DNA of 64,000 nucleotides from positions 930,001-994,000 of the forward strand of contig NZ_JBHRSK010000004.1 of the NCBI RefSeq assembly GCF_042643245.1. Reading direction: 5' to 3'. Below, piece after piece: positions 24,706 through 31,906 of this stretch. The stretch's first letter is position 1. Each line of letters opens with the position of its first letter. Both the position numbers and the translations under genes were made by a program. Under the pieces are notes generated by a model, which ran no database searches, was not told the DNA's origin, and saw only the letters and a program-made list of their open reading frames with translations. The DNA comes from Acidimangrovimonas pyrenivorans (GTDB lineage: Bacteria > Pseudomonadota > Alphaproteobacteria > Rhodobacterales > Rhodobacteraceae).

Positions 24706-26196
24706 TTACCCTGCGGTCGTATCGCTGGCCAGTTCCGGAGGCCTTGTCGCGGCATCGAGATAGCGCGAAACGGCCGCAGCCACCTCGCGCCCTTCGCGGA
24801 TCGCCCAGACCGCCAACGAGGGCCCGAGCCGCGCGTCGCCGGCGGCGAAGACCCCCTCGGCCGCGGTCATGCGGCTGTCGCGGTCGGCGGCGATGCGGCC
24901 CTGCGCCGTCATGGTCACCGCGCCGCCGGTCAGCGCGGCGGCATCCGCGACCGTGAAGCCCAGAGCGTTGATGACGAGGTCCGCCGCGATCTCGAATTCC
25001 GAACCCGGCACCCGTTCGGGCACCTGCCGCCCGCCCGCCCCGGCGGCGACCGGCCGGGTGCGGAAGGCGTGCACCATGCGCACGGCGCCGCGGCACCCGA
25101 AGCCCTCGGGTTGCGAGGCGATCACGTCCACCGGCACATCCATCAGCGCCTCGGGCTGGCTCTGCCAGCCGAAGGCCGCCCCCTCTTCCTCGGCATGCTC
25201 CACCTCACGCAGCGAGCCGGGCATGTTCCCCCGGTCGCGCCGGTATAGACAGGTGACGCCGGCCGCGCCCTGCCGCACCGCGGTGCGCACGCAATCCATC
25301 GCCGTATCACCGCCGCCGATCACCACCACCCACTTGTCCGCCGCATCGAATGCGGGCGCCCCGGTTTCGCCGATCAGCGCCCGCGACGAAGCAACGAGGT
25401 AGTCCATCGCCGAGATCACCCCCGGCAGTTGCGCCCCCGGCGCATCGAGTCGACGGGCGACATGGGCGCCGTAGGCGAGCACCACGGCATCGTGCCGCCC
25501 GCGCAGCTCGTCCAGCGAGATGTCGCGTCCGAGCACGCGACCGCCGTGGAAGATCACGCCGGCATCGAGCAGGAGCCCGGCGCGACGGGCGACCACGTGC
25601 TGTTCCATCTTGAATTCGGGGATGCCGTAGGACATCAGCCCGCCCATCCGCGCGTGGGCGTCATAGAGATGCACCTCGTGGCCCGCCGCGCGCAGCTCCT
25701 CGGCCGCGGCCATGCCGGCAGGACCGGCGCCGACGACCCCCACGCTCTGTCCGCTCAAGCGTCGCGGAACGCGCGGCGTGACCCAGCCGTTCGCCCAGGC
25801 GGTCTCGCCGATATGGCGCTCGACGCCGCCGATGGTGACCGCGCCATGCCCCGCCTGTTCGAGCGTGCAGGCCCATTTCGCCTCGCAAAGCCGCTCCTGC
25901 GGGCAGATACGGCCGCAGATTTCGGGAAAGTTGTTCGTCGCCTGGGCGAGCTGATAGGCGTCTTCCATACGCCCTTCCGCCGTCATCTTCAGCCAATCGG
26001 GGATGTTGTTGTGAAGGGGACAGTAGACCTGGCAATAGGGCGTGCCGCATTGCTCGCAGCGCGCCGCCTGTCGGGCGGCCTCTTCGGCGCTCAGGTCGGG
26101 GCGAATCTCACGGTGATCCGCGATCCGCTCGTCGGGGCGGCGCTTGGCCGCCGCCTGGCGCGCATGAGAGACGTATTTCTGCATCCTGTCGACCAT
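24706..26196 (-). CDS. GltD-like NAD(P)-dependent oxidoreductase
   Basis: About 496 residues with the layout of the glutamate synthase small subunit. N-terminal Fe-S region: cysteines 47, 50, 55, 59 and 94, 98, 104, 110 (CEQCGTPYCQVYCP; CGRICPQERLC). FAD motif GAGPAGMAAAEEL at about 156, and a second Rossmann motif VIGGGDTAMDC for NAD(P)H. No large subunit (GltB) is adjacent, so it probably feeds electrons to another acceptor. ATG 26196 is preferred over 26208 because GGAGG lies in between. Divergent from the DUF2249/Nfu-fusion operon. Confidence 0.83.
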   Translation of the reverse strand: MVDRMQKYVSHARQAAAKRRPDERIADHREIRPDLSAEEAARQAARCEQCGTPYCQVYCPLHNNIPDWLKMTAEGRMEDAYQLAQATNNFPEICGRICPQERLCEAKWACTLEQAGHGAVTIGGVERHIGETAWANGWVTPRVPRRLSGQSVGVVGAGPAGMAAAEELRAAGHEVHLYDAHARMGGLMSYGIPEFKMEQHVVARRAGLLLDAGVIFHGGRVLGRDISLDELRGRHDAVVLAYGAHVARRLDAPGAQLPGVISAMDYLVASSRALIGETGAPAFDAADKWVVVIGGGDTAMDCVRTAVRQGAAGVTCLYRRDRGNMPGSLREVEHAEEEGAAFGWQSQPEALMDVPVDVIASQPEGFGCRGAVRMVHAFRTRPVAAGAGGRQVPERVPGSEFEIAADLVINALGFTVADAAALTGGAVTMTAQGRIAADRDSRMTAAEGVFAAGDARLGPSLAVWAIREGREVAAAVSRYLDAATRPPELASDTTAG

Positions 26197-26217
26197 CGGA
26201 ACCTCCATCTTCCTGAT

Positions 26218-26246
26218 TGACTAGCGGCCAAAAGAAATATTGACAA
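26218..26246 (-). promoter_or_regulatory. Candidate promoter of the GltD-like gene
   Basis: On the minus strand TTGTCA (26246-26241), 17-bp spacer, TAGTCA (26223-26218). The -35 overlaps the AT-rich palindrome at 26235-26251, so a bound regulator would block RNA polymerase. Confidence 0.4.
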
Positions 26247-26251
26247 TATTT
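26235..26251. promoter_or_regulatory. AT-rich palindromic operator, Rrf2 locus 3
   Basis: AAATATT-GAC-AATATTT, seven-base arms with three-base spacer, in the divergent region between the GltD-like gene and the DUF2249 operon. Same arms-plus-three-bases geometry as the two NsrR operators but AT-rich. Stands out in a GC-rich window. Confidence 0.55.
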
Positions 26252-26295
26252 TTTTAAGATGCACTCTTCCGACATGTTCAGAAAGGATCGCTCAG

Positions 26296-26553
26296 ATGCC
26301 GACAGACAGCGCAGCCACAGTTCCCCCCGTCATCGATCTTCGCCCCCTGATCCCGCCCGAACGCCACGGCATGGTCTTCGCCGCCCTCGAGCAGTTGGCG
26401 CCGGGCGCGAGCTTCGTGCTGATCAACGACCATGCGCCGATCCCGCTTCTGCGGCATATCGAGCAGCTCTGGCCCGGCCGGTTCCTCAGCGAATGGCTGA
26501 AGGACGGGCCCGTGGAATGGCAGATCGCCATCACCCGCGCCGCCGAGGCATAG
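26296..26553 (+). CDS. DUF2249 domain protein
   Basis: An 85-residue protein with the DUF2249 pattern VIDLRPLIPPERHGMVFAAL, VLINDHAPIPLLRHIE and the terminal VEWQIAITR. The family is common in denitrifiers near NO- and hemerythrin-related genes; its biochemical role is not established. AAAGGATCG precedes the ATG. First gene of a three-gene operon with a DUF6522-like protein and the Nfu fusion. Confidence 0.78.
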   Translation: MPTDSAATVPPVIDLRPLIPPERHGMVFAALEQLAPGASFVLINDHAPIPLLRHIEQLWPGRFLSEWLKDGPVEWQIAITRAAEA

Positions 26554-26563
26554 GAGCGGACCG

Positions 26564-26881
26564 ATGGAACGGATCGCGTTCGCCGACGGCAGGCCCCAGG
26601 TGCAAGCCGAGTTCCCGGCCCGGGCCCTCGACTTGAGCACCGACACGCTTCGACGCGGCGTGCGGAACGGAGCGATCACCAGCCGCTACAAGGCCGGCGA
26701 AGGGGACCATGCGGGACGGATCCGTCTGACCTTCTTCGCCCCCGAGCGCCGGCTGCCGACCCGGATCTGGAGCGTTGGCAACTATGCCATCGGCATCGGC
26801 TTCAGCGGCGGCCACGAAACGGGGATCTATCGCTTCGACGCGCTGCGCGAGATTGCGGATTGCGAGGTCGAAGATGTCTGA
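26564..26881 (+). CDS. DUF6522-like protein, second copy
   Basis: A 105-residue protein sharing the block RNGAITSRYKAGEGDHAGRIRLTF with the protein at 22430. The C-terminal half (VGNYAIGIGFSGGHETGIYRF) differs from that copy. Lies 10 nt after the DUF2249 gene and overlaps the fusion gene by eight bases. No catalytic motif recognised. May bind a ligand or partner together with the domain found inside the downstream fusion. Confidence 0.72.
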   Translation: MERIAFADGRPQVQAEFPARALDLSTDTLRRGVRNGAITSRYKAGEGDHAGRIRLTFFAPERRLPTRIWSVGNYAIGIGFSGGHETGIYRFDALREIADCEVEDV

Positions 26882-28142
26882 CCCCGCGCCGCATCGGCGC
26901 ATTCGCGCGCAAGGATCGGCGCAGGGCCCCAGGGTGATGCGCTTTCTCCTCGATGCCCCCATCCAGGCCGAACGGAACGCGGACTTCGGCGGACCGGATA
27001 GGGGCGCGCCACTGGCACGGGCCTTGTTCGCAATCGACGGTGTGACAGGCGTGCAGGTCGTGGGAGAGACCATCCCCGTGACGCGGGCGCAGGGTTGCGA
27101 CTGGTCGGCGCTGAAGCCCCCTGTCGCAGCGGCGATCCGCGAAGTCCTGGAGACAAGCGACGCGCCACTGGGCCGGCAAGCGGATGCGCCAGCCGCGACG
27201 GACCGCGACGCGGCGATGCTGGCGGCCGTCAACGAGGTGCTGGAGGCGCGGGCGAACCCGTCGATTGCCCGGCACGGCGGCCGTGTCAGTGCCGAGGCGG
27301 TCGAGAACGGCATCGTCTCGCTGCGCATGTCGGGCGGCTGCCAGGGCTGCGCCGCCTCGTCGCGGACGCTCAGGGAGGGCGTGGAGAAGATGCTGCGTGC
27401 GACAGTGCCCGGCATCCGCGCGATCGTCGATGTCACGGACCACGACCAGGGCACCAACCCCTACTACTCCGGCAAGCCCGGTGCGAGCCCCGGCTTCTTC
27501 CGCCCGGTTCCGGCCGACGCCGTTTGCGTCGAGGACGGCCGGATCGTGATCGACCCCGACTACCTGGCGCCGCGGCTGGGTCTGAGCGTCGAGGCCCTCG
27601 AAGCGGGCTTCGGGCGCGGCGACATCGTCACGGAGCGCCTGACCGGCGGCGCCTCGGATCGCATCCGCATCGGTGTGCGCAGCCCGCAGCGGGCCTGGGC
27701 CGCCGAGATCCTGTCCGACGGCACAGCGCACGAGATCCCGCCGCCGCAACGGCGCGGCGCCTCCGACGAGGCCAAAGCCGCCCTCGCCAAGAGAATTCGA
27801 AACCACCTCTTGACCCTGCCCGAGAGCGGTTTGCCCGTGACCTATGGACAGCTCGCCCGTGCGCTCGGGCTCTATTGGCCCGGTGCGATCCGGCGGATCA
27901 CGACCTCGCTTGAGGCAACCATGCACGAGGACGCGCGCGCCGGGCGTCCGTTCATCGCCGCCCGCGTCGTCGGCCGCGGCAGGGCCGGCATCCCCGGAAA
28001 GGGGTTCTTCGACCTGGCTAGAACCTTGGGCCGGGGTCCTCAGAAGGAGGAGACAGCGCAGGCCTTTCACCGCAGGATGCTGGTCGCGAGCCTCCGGTTG
28101 GACGCGCCCGGGCCCGCCCCCGCATCGAAGGCGGCCCCCTGA
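26874..28142 (+). CDS. Fusion: Nfu N-domain, NifU-type Fe-S domain, DUF6522-like, winged-helix-like
   Basis: A 422-residue protein with four recognisable parts. Residues about 18-95 match the Nfu N-terminal domain (VMRFLLDAPI, ALFAIDGVTGVQV). Residues about 113-190 are a NifU C-terminal domain with the cluster motif GGCQGCAASS (Cys156, Cys159). Residues about 215-285 look like a DUF6522-type domain (VCVEDGRIVIDPDYLAPRL). Residues about 300-400 contain LPVTYGQLARALGLYWPGA and GRAGIPGKGFFDLARTLG, a winged-helix-like module. Nfu proteins carry 4Fe-4S clusters to targets. The combination is unusual; a cluster delivery or sensing role under NO stress is inferred. Confidence 0.78.
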   Translation: MSDPAPHRRIRAQGSAQGPRVMRFLLDAPIQAERNADFGGPDRGAPLARALFAIDGVTGVQVVGETIPVTRAQGCDWSALKPPVAAAIREVLETSDAPLGRQADAPAATDRDAAMLAAVNEVLEARANPSIARHGGRVSAEAVENGIVSLRMSGGCQGCAASSRTLREGVEKMLRATVPGIRAIVDVTDHDQGTNPYYSGKPGASPGFFRPVPADAVCVEDGRIVIDPDYLAPRLGLSVEALEAGFGRGDIVTERLTGGASDRIRIGVRSPQRAWAAEILSDGTAHEIPPPQRRGASDEAKAALAKRIRNHLLTLPESGLPVTYGQLARALGLYWPGAIRRITTSLEATMHEDARAGRPFIAARVVGRGRAGIPGKGFFDLARTLGRGPQKEETAQAFHRRMLVASLRLDAPGPAPASKAAP

Positions 28143-28209
28143 AGTCACGCGCCCGTCGGCGCCGCACTCGTGCGATTGGCGGGCGACACGCCGGATTCGA
28201 GCGGCCCGC

Positions 28210-29052
28210 CTAAAGCGGCGCTCCGCCAGCCACGAGACTTCGGATCATCGGGTCGATGAGCGCCTTGTCGCGGTCCGCACGGATCACGATCCAGGCCGGC
28301 AGCTCGAAGACCGGCGCGCCGCGGACGGGAAACAACCGCCCGGCATCGATCTGGCGCTGGACCAGGCGTTGCGGGAAATAGCCGCTGCCGCGATTGATCT
28401 TGAGGTATTCCAGCCCCAGCCAGGCAATGTTGACCGAGACCGCCGGGCCCGGGAAATCCGGGAAGCTGGCGCGAAACTGCGTGTCGAATTCGGGGCCCCA
28501 GTCGACATGGATGTAACTGTCCGGTTGCAGGGCGCCCGTTGCGTCGGTGGAGACCAGCACCAGCCGCTCGGTCAGCAGCGGCAGGAGTTCGAGCATCGGT
28601 CGGCGCTGCGGCGTGAACATCACGCCGATATCCATGCGGCTTTCGACCAGCGCCTGCATCAGGTCGGGTTCGAAGCCGATTTCGGAATGAAGCGAGACCT
28701 GCGGCTGCGCCTTCTTCATGCTGGCGAACCAGCGCATCATCAGCCCGTCCCAGAGGCCGAAACGGGCGCCGATGACGACGCGGGCGCGGAACGCCTTGGG
28801 CAGACCGACATCCTGCCGCGCCCGCTCCAGTGCCCGCACCATCTGTCCGGCATGCTTGAGGAACCGGCGGCCCTGGGCGGTCAGAACCGCGCCGGACTTG
28901 TTACGGGTGAACAATGTGCTGCCCAATTGCTCCTCGAGCGCCCGTATCCGGGCACTGACGGTCGACTGGGTGACGTGGAGCCGGTCCGCGGCAGCGACGA
29001 AGCTGCCCGTATCGGCAACGGTCAGGAAGGTGCGCGCATGCTCGATGTTCAT
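28210..29052 (-). CDS. LysR family transcriptional regulator
   Basis: A 280-residue LTTR: winged helix at 1-60 (HARTFLTVADTGSFVAAADRL, VTQSTVSARIRALEEQL) and a periplasmic-binding-type effector domain from about 90. Slightly short for the family (about 300). Divergent from the DUF488/5-FCL genes, with a near-ideal T-N11-A box before its start. The effector is unknown. Confidence 0.87.
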   Translation of the reverse strand: MNIEHARTFLTVADTGSFVAAADRLHVTQSTVSARIRALEEQLGSTLFTRNKSGAVLTAQGRRFLKHAGQMVRALERARQDVGLPKAFRARVVIGARFGLWDGLMMRWFASMKKAQPQVSLHSEIGFEPDLMQALVESRMDIGVMFTPQRRPMLELLPLLTERLVLVSTDATGALQPDSYIHVDWGPEFDTQFRASFPDFPGPAVSVNIAWLGLEYLKINRGSGYFPQRLVQRQIDAGRLFPVRGAPVFELPAWIVIRADRDKALIDPMIRSLVAGGAPL

Positions 29053-29063
29053 CGGAGCGAATG

Positions 29064-29082
29064 ATATCGCACTATTCGATAT
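29064..29082. promoter_or_regulatory. LysR-type operator
   Basis: ATATCG-N7-CGATAT (29064-29069 and 29077-29082), containing a T-N11-A core, 12 bp before the LysR start and about 80 bp before the DUF488 gene. Suits autoregulation plus control of the divergent genes. Confidence 0.55.
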
Positions 29083-29162
29083 TATATACCAATTAAATTC
29101 GCTTTCTCAATGAATGGAATTGCGCGACACAGGTGTATCGACACCAACTGGACCGCCGCCAA

Positions 29163-29525
29163 ATGATCGACATCCGGGTCAAACGCGCCTATCGCGCCGC
29201 ACGGGTTTCCGACGGCCATCGGGTGCTTGTCGATCGCGTCTGGCCGCGCGGCATTGCACGGGATCGGTTGCGCGTTGCCGAATGGCTGCAGGAAATCGCG
29301 CCGAGTGCCGAACTCCGGCGCTGGTTCGGGCACGATCCCGACAGGTGGGGCGCGTTCCGGGCGGCCTACTGGGAAGAACTCGACGACAACCCGGCCTCCG
29401 TTTCCCGGCTCCGCGCGCGCGCCAGGGAAGGGCCGGTCACACTGATCTACGGTGCCAAGGACGAAATGCACAACAACGCGGTCGCATTGAAGGACTATCT
29501 GGACAGGAGGGCAGAAACGCCATGA
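29163..29525 (+). CDS. DUF488 family protein
   Basis: A 120-residue protein with the DUF488 pattern VKRAYRAARVSDGHRVLVDR, WPRGIARDRL, WLQEIAPSAELRRWFGHDP and LIYGAKDEMHNNAVALKDYL. The family is widespread and of unproven function. ATG 29163 gives the family's usual start. Overlaps the next gene by four bases. Confidence 0.83.
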   Translation: MIDIRVKRAYRAARVSDGHRVLVDRVWPRGIARDRLRVAEWLQEIAPSAELRRWFGHDPDRWGAFRAAYWEELDDNPASVSRLRARAREGPVTLIYGAKDEMHNNAVALKDYLDRRAETP

Positions 29526-29803
29526 AGGACAGGAACATGAGGGGCGCGCCCCCTATGACGACGGCTCATGGGGCCGGCCGCGACGAGGGCGCCGGCCCCC
29601 TTGGGAAGCTGTGCCCGAGTCCGGGGGAATGCCGGCTGATGGTCGGGCTTGCGCTTTCCGTGGCGGGCATTGCCGTCCTGGTGACAGGACGGGCCGAGGC
29701 CTCCGGAGCCGTGACCTGGCTGGACGTCGTCGGGGCCAGTGCATTGATCACCGGACTGCTGCTCTGGGGGGCCGGGGTCATCGTGCGCACGCTGGAACTG
29801 TGA
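29522..29803 (+). CDS. Small membrane protein, unknown
   Basis: A 93-residue protein with a polar, Gly/Pro-rich first third and two hydrophobic segments (about 40-58 MVGLALSVAGIAVLV and about 68-88 VVGASALITGLLLWGAGVIV). Translationally coupled to DUF488 by ATGA. Not recognised. A hairpin membrane protein with both ends on one side is the simplest topology. Confidence 0.6.
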   Translation: MKDRNMRGAPPMTTAHGAGRDEGAGPLGKLCPSPGECRLMVGLALSVAGIAVLVTGRAEASGAVTWLDVVGASALITGLLLWGAGVIVRTLEL

Positions 29804-29850
29804 CGCTTTCGCCCAGCCGTCCGCGCCGCGTCGAACAGGAGACGCCGAAG

Positions 29851-30555
29851 ATGGAGAACGACCGTAACGAGCGTTGCCCCGGCGGGTTCTCTTCCCCGCC
29901 CTGCTATGCTGCAGAGGTGGCGCCGGGCTATTTCGACCCGCTGGCGGTCGATCCCGAGCAGGCGCGGGACGTCGCCCGCTGGCGCAAGGCCGAGCGCGGC
30001 CGGTTGCGCGCGGAACGTCAGGCGCTGAGCGTCGCGGACCGCGGCGCGGTAGCGGGCTCCTTGACGAAGCATCTGCGGTCCTTCCTCGCCGCGCGGTTCG
30101 ACGGTGCCCGGGGGCGCATCCTCTCGGCCTATTGGCCGATCAAGGGAGAGCCGGACCTGCGGCCGTTGATGGCCGAGCTGCACCGGGCGGGGGTGGCTAT
30201 CGCCCTGCCGCTGGTCGAAGTCAAAAGGGCGCCGCTGGCCTTTCGGCGCTGGACGCCCGAAACCCGGATGGTGCGCGGCGACTGGAACATTCCCGTGCCA
30301 CCGCCGGACGCGCCGGCCGTCACCCCGGATATTGCCTTCGCCCCGCTGGTCGGCTGGGACGACGCGGGCTATCGCCTGGGCTATGGCGGCGGCTATTTCG
30401 ACAGGACGCTCGCCAGCCTGGCACCGCGCCCCTTCACCATCGGCATCGGCTTCCAGGCGGCCCGGCTCTCGACCATCTTCCCGCAGCCGCACGACATCGT
30501 GCTCGACGCGATCGTGACCGAGGCGGGCGTGCAGGTTCCTCGCAGCGCCAGCTAG
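29851..30555 (+). CDS. 5-formyltetrahydrofolate cyclo-ligase
   Basis: A 234-residue MTHFS/5-FCL protein that converts 5-formyl-THF to 5,10-methenyl-THF with ATP. The family motif LGYGGGYFDRTLA lies near residue 180 and RWRKAERGRLRAERQAL opens the catalytic domain. About 45 residues precede that domain and include SSPPCYAAEVAPGYF, an extension not needed for the known activity. Coupled by position to the small membrane protein and DUF488 genes. Confidence 0.85.
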   Translation: MENDRNERCPGGFSSPPCYAAEVAPGYFDPLAVDPEQARDVARWRKAERGRLRAERQALSVADRGAVAGSLTKHLRSFLAARFDGARGRILSAYWPIKGEPDLRPLMAELHRAGVAIALPLVEVKRAPLAFRRWTPETRMVRGDWNIPVPPPDAPAVTPDIAFAPLVGWDDAGYRLGYGGGYFDRTLASLAPRPFTIGIGFQAARLSTIFPQPHDIVLDAIVTEAGVQVPRSAS

Positions 30556-30570
30556 GCCCCGGCGCCCGCG

Positions 30571-30897
30571 TCACGCCTCGGCCTCGACGAGCACGTCCAG
30601 GGCCTTGAGCGACGGGGCATAGCTCGCGCCCGCCCGCATTTCAGCCGCGACCCGGATCGCTTCCATGATCTGCTCTGCGCGGTCACCCGCGTTGCGTGCG
30701 CCCTTCACATGGCCCTCGATGCACTGCGTCACATGCGCCACCGCTACGGCGATCGGCTGCTTGGTGCGCCGATCCAGCGCACCTTCGGTGAAGACGGCCT
30801 TCGAGTAGGCACGGAAAGCGTCTTCGGTCTCCGGGGCGAGCGCGCGCCGACGCGCGATCGCCGCGCGTGTCGCCCTGGGAAAATGGAGGTCGGCCAT
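30571..30897 (-). CDS. Carboxymuconolactone decarboxylase (AhpD-like) family protein
   Basis: A 108-residue CMD-domain protein. The usual CxxC...H redox motif is reduced to TQCIEGH: the second half of the motif (Cys and His) is kept but the first cysteine of the pair is absent. A peroxidase-type disulfide cycle would therefore need another thiol. Lies 30 nt downstream of the truncated hemoglobin gene and is probably cotranscribed with it from the NsrR-controlled promoter. Confidence 0.8.
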   Translation of the reverse strand: MADLHFPRATRAAIARRRALAPETEDAFRAYSKAVFTEGALDRRTKQPIAVAVAHVTQCIEGHVKGARNAGDRAEQIMEAIRVAAEMRAGASYAPSLKALDVLVEAEA

Positions 30898-30927
30898 ATT
30901 GCAGCCTCGCGGGTCTGGACACGTTTT

Positions 30928-31386
30928 CTAGCGCAGCGGCGGCGTCAAGCTGACCTCCTGGCGGGCGGCTTGACCGGCCATGAACAGCGACCTGGCGATA
31001 CGTTCGGCGCAGTCGATCAGATGCGAAGCGCCTTTGGGCGGACAGGTTTCCTGCGCCGTCTCACGGAACAGCGAAAGCCAGCGCTCGTAGTGATCCCAGG
31101 TCACCGGAAGGACCGCATGTTTTGGCATCGGCCGGCCATGATAGCGTCCGGTCATCAGCGCGACAGAGGACCAGAACGCGGCCATGCGTTCCAGATGCGG
31201 CGGCCAATCCGTGATGCGCTCCGCAAAGATCGGTCCCAGGGCGTCATCGGCCCGGACCTTGGCATAGAAGCGGTACACAAGTCCAGTCAGCAGCCCGTCG
31301 TCAAGGCCCGTCCGCTCGATCAGGGCGGCGGTCAATTCGGGGCGGGCCGAACGGGTCTCGTTCTCGGTGGCAGATGCTGTCGTCAT
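30928..31386 (-). CDS. Group III truncated hemoglobin
   Basis: A 152-residue globin (ATG 31386 behind GCGAGG). Family features: LVYRFYAKVRADDALGPIFA, WPPHLERMAAFWSSVALMTGRY, then MPKHAVLPVTWDHYERWLSLF with the proximal histidine region. Such globins often bind or detoxify NO. Divergent from nsrR copy 2 with the NsrR-type operator in between, so NO-inducible expression is likely. Confidence 0.85.
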   Translation of the reverse strand: MTTASATENETRSARPELTAALIERTGLDDGLLTGLVYRFYAKVRADDALGPIFAERITDWPPHLERMAAFWSSVALMTGRYHGRPMPKHAVLPVTWDHYERWLSLFRETAQETCPPKGASHLIDCAERIARSLFMAGQAARQEVSLTPPLR

Positions 31387-31434
31387 GGCGGCCTCGCAAC
31401 TTTGTGGTTGCAATCTGGTCTATGCTGATAAATA

Positions 31435-31449
31435 GGTATTGTAAATACC
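31435..31449. promoter_or_regulatory. Rrf2/NsrR-type operator, copy 2
   Basis: GGTATTGTAAATACC, a perfect GGTATT/AATACC inverted repeat with GTA centre. It lies 22 bp before nsrR copy 2 and 48 bp before the truncated hemoglobin gene. Matches the copy at 21965-21979 except for one base. Confidence 0.65.
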
Positions 31450-31471
31450 GATTTAGGAAAGCGAGCCCGAC

Positions 31472-31888
31472 ATGCGCCTGACCTCCTTCACCGACTACGG
31501 CCTCAGGATGCTGATGTGCATGGCCAGCGCCCCTGACCGCGCCTTCTCGACTGTCGAGTTGGCCAAGGAATTCGGCTTGTCGCGCAACCACTTGAGCAAG
31601 ATCGTCCAGAAGCTGACCCAAGGCGGCTACATCGTCACGCGGCGTGGCATCGGCGGTGGTGCTGCCCTTGCCCGCGCGCCCGAAGACATCCGGCTCGGCG
31701 ACCTGGTGCGCCTGCTGGAAGAGGGGCAGGCGCTTGTCGAATGCTTCGCCGAAGGCGGGGGCGATTGCACCATCGACGGCTGTTGCCGGCTCAAGGGAAG
31801 GCTGCGCCGCGCCGAGGCGGCGTTCCTCGCCGATCTCGACCGCTCGACCCTCGCCGACATCGCGCTGCCGCAGTTCAAAGCCGCCTGA
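31472..31888 (+). CDS. NsrR-like Rrf2 family regulator, copy 2
   Basis: A 138-residue Rrf2 regulator starting MRLTSFTDYGLRMLMCMAS, with cysteines 91, 99 and 105 (plus 104). Very similar to the protein at 22005 apart from the C-terminus. Expected to carry an NO-sensitive Fe-S cluster and to repress the hemoglobin gene and itself. Only 18 nt separate its stop from ccoN, so the oxidase genes are probably in its transcription unit. Confidence 0.88.
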   Translation: MRLTSFTDYGLRMLMCMASAPDRAFSTVELAKEFGLSRNHLSKIVQKLTQGGYIVTRRGIGGGAALARAPEDIRLGDLVRLLEEGQALVECFAEGGGDCTIDGCCRLKGRLRRAEAAFLADLDRSTLADIALPQFKAA

Positions 31889-31906
31889 AACAGATCGGAA
31901 CACCTG

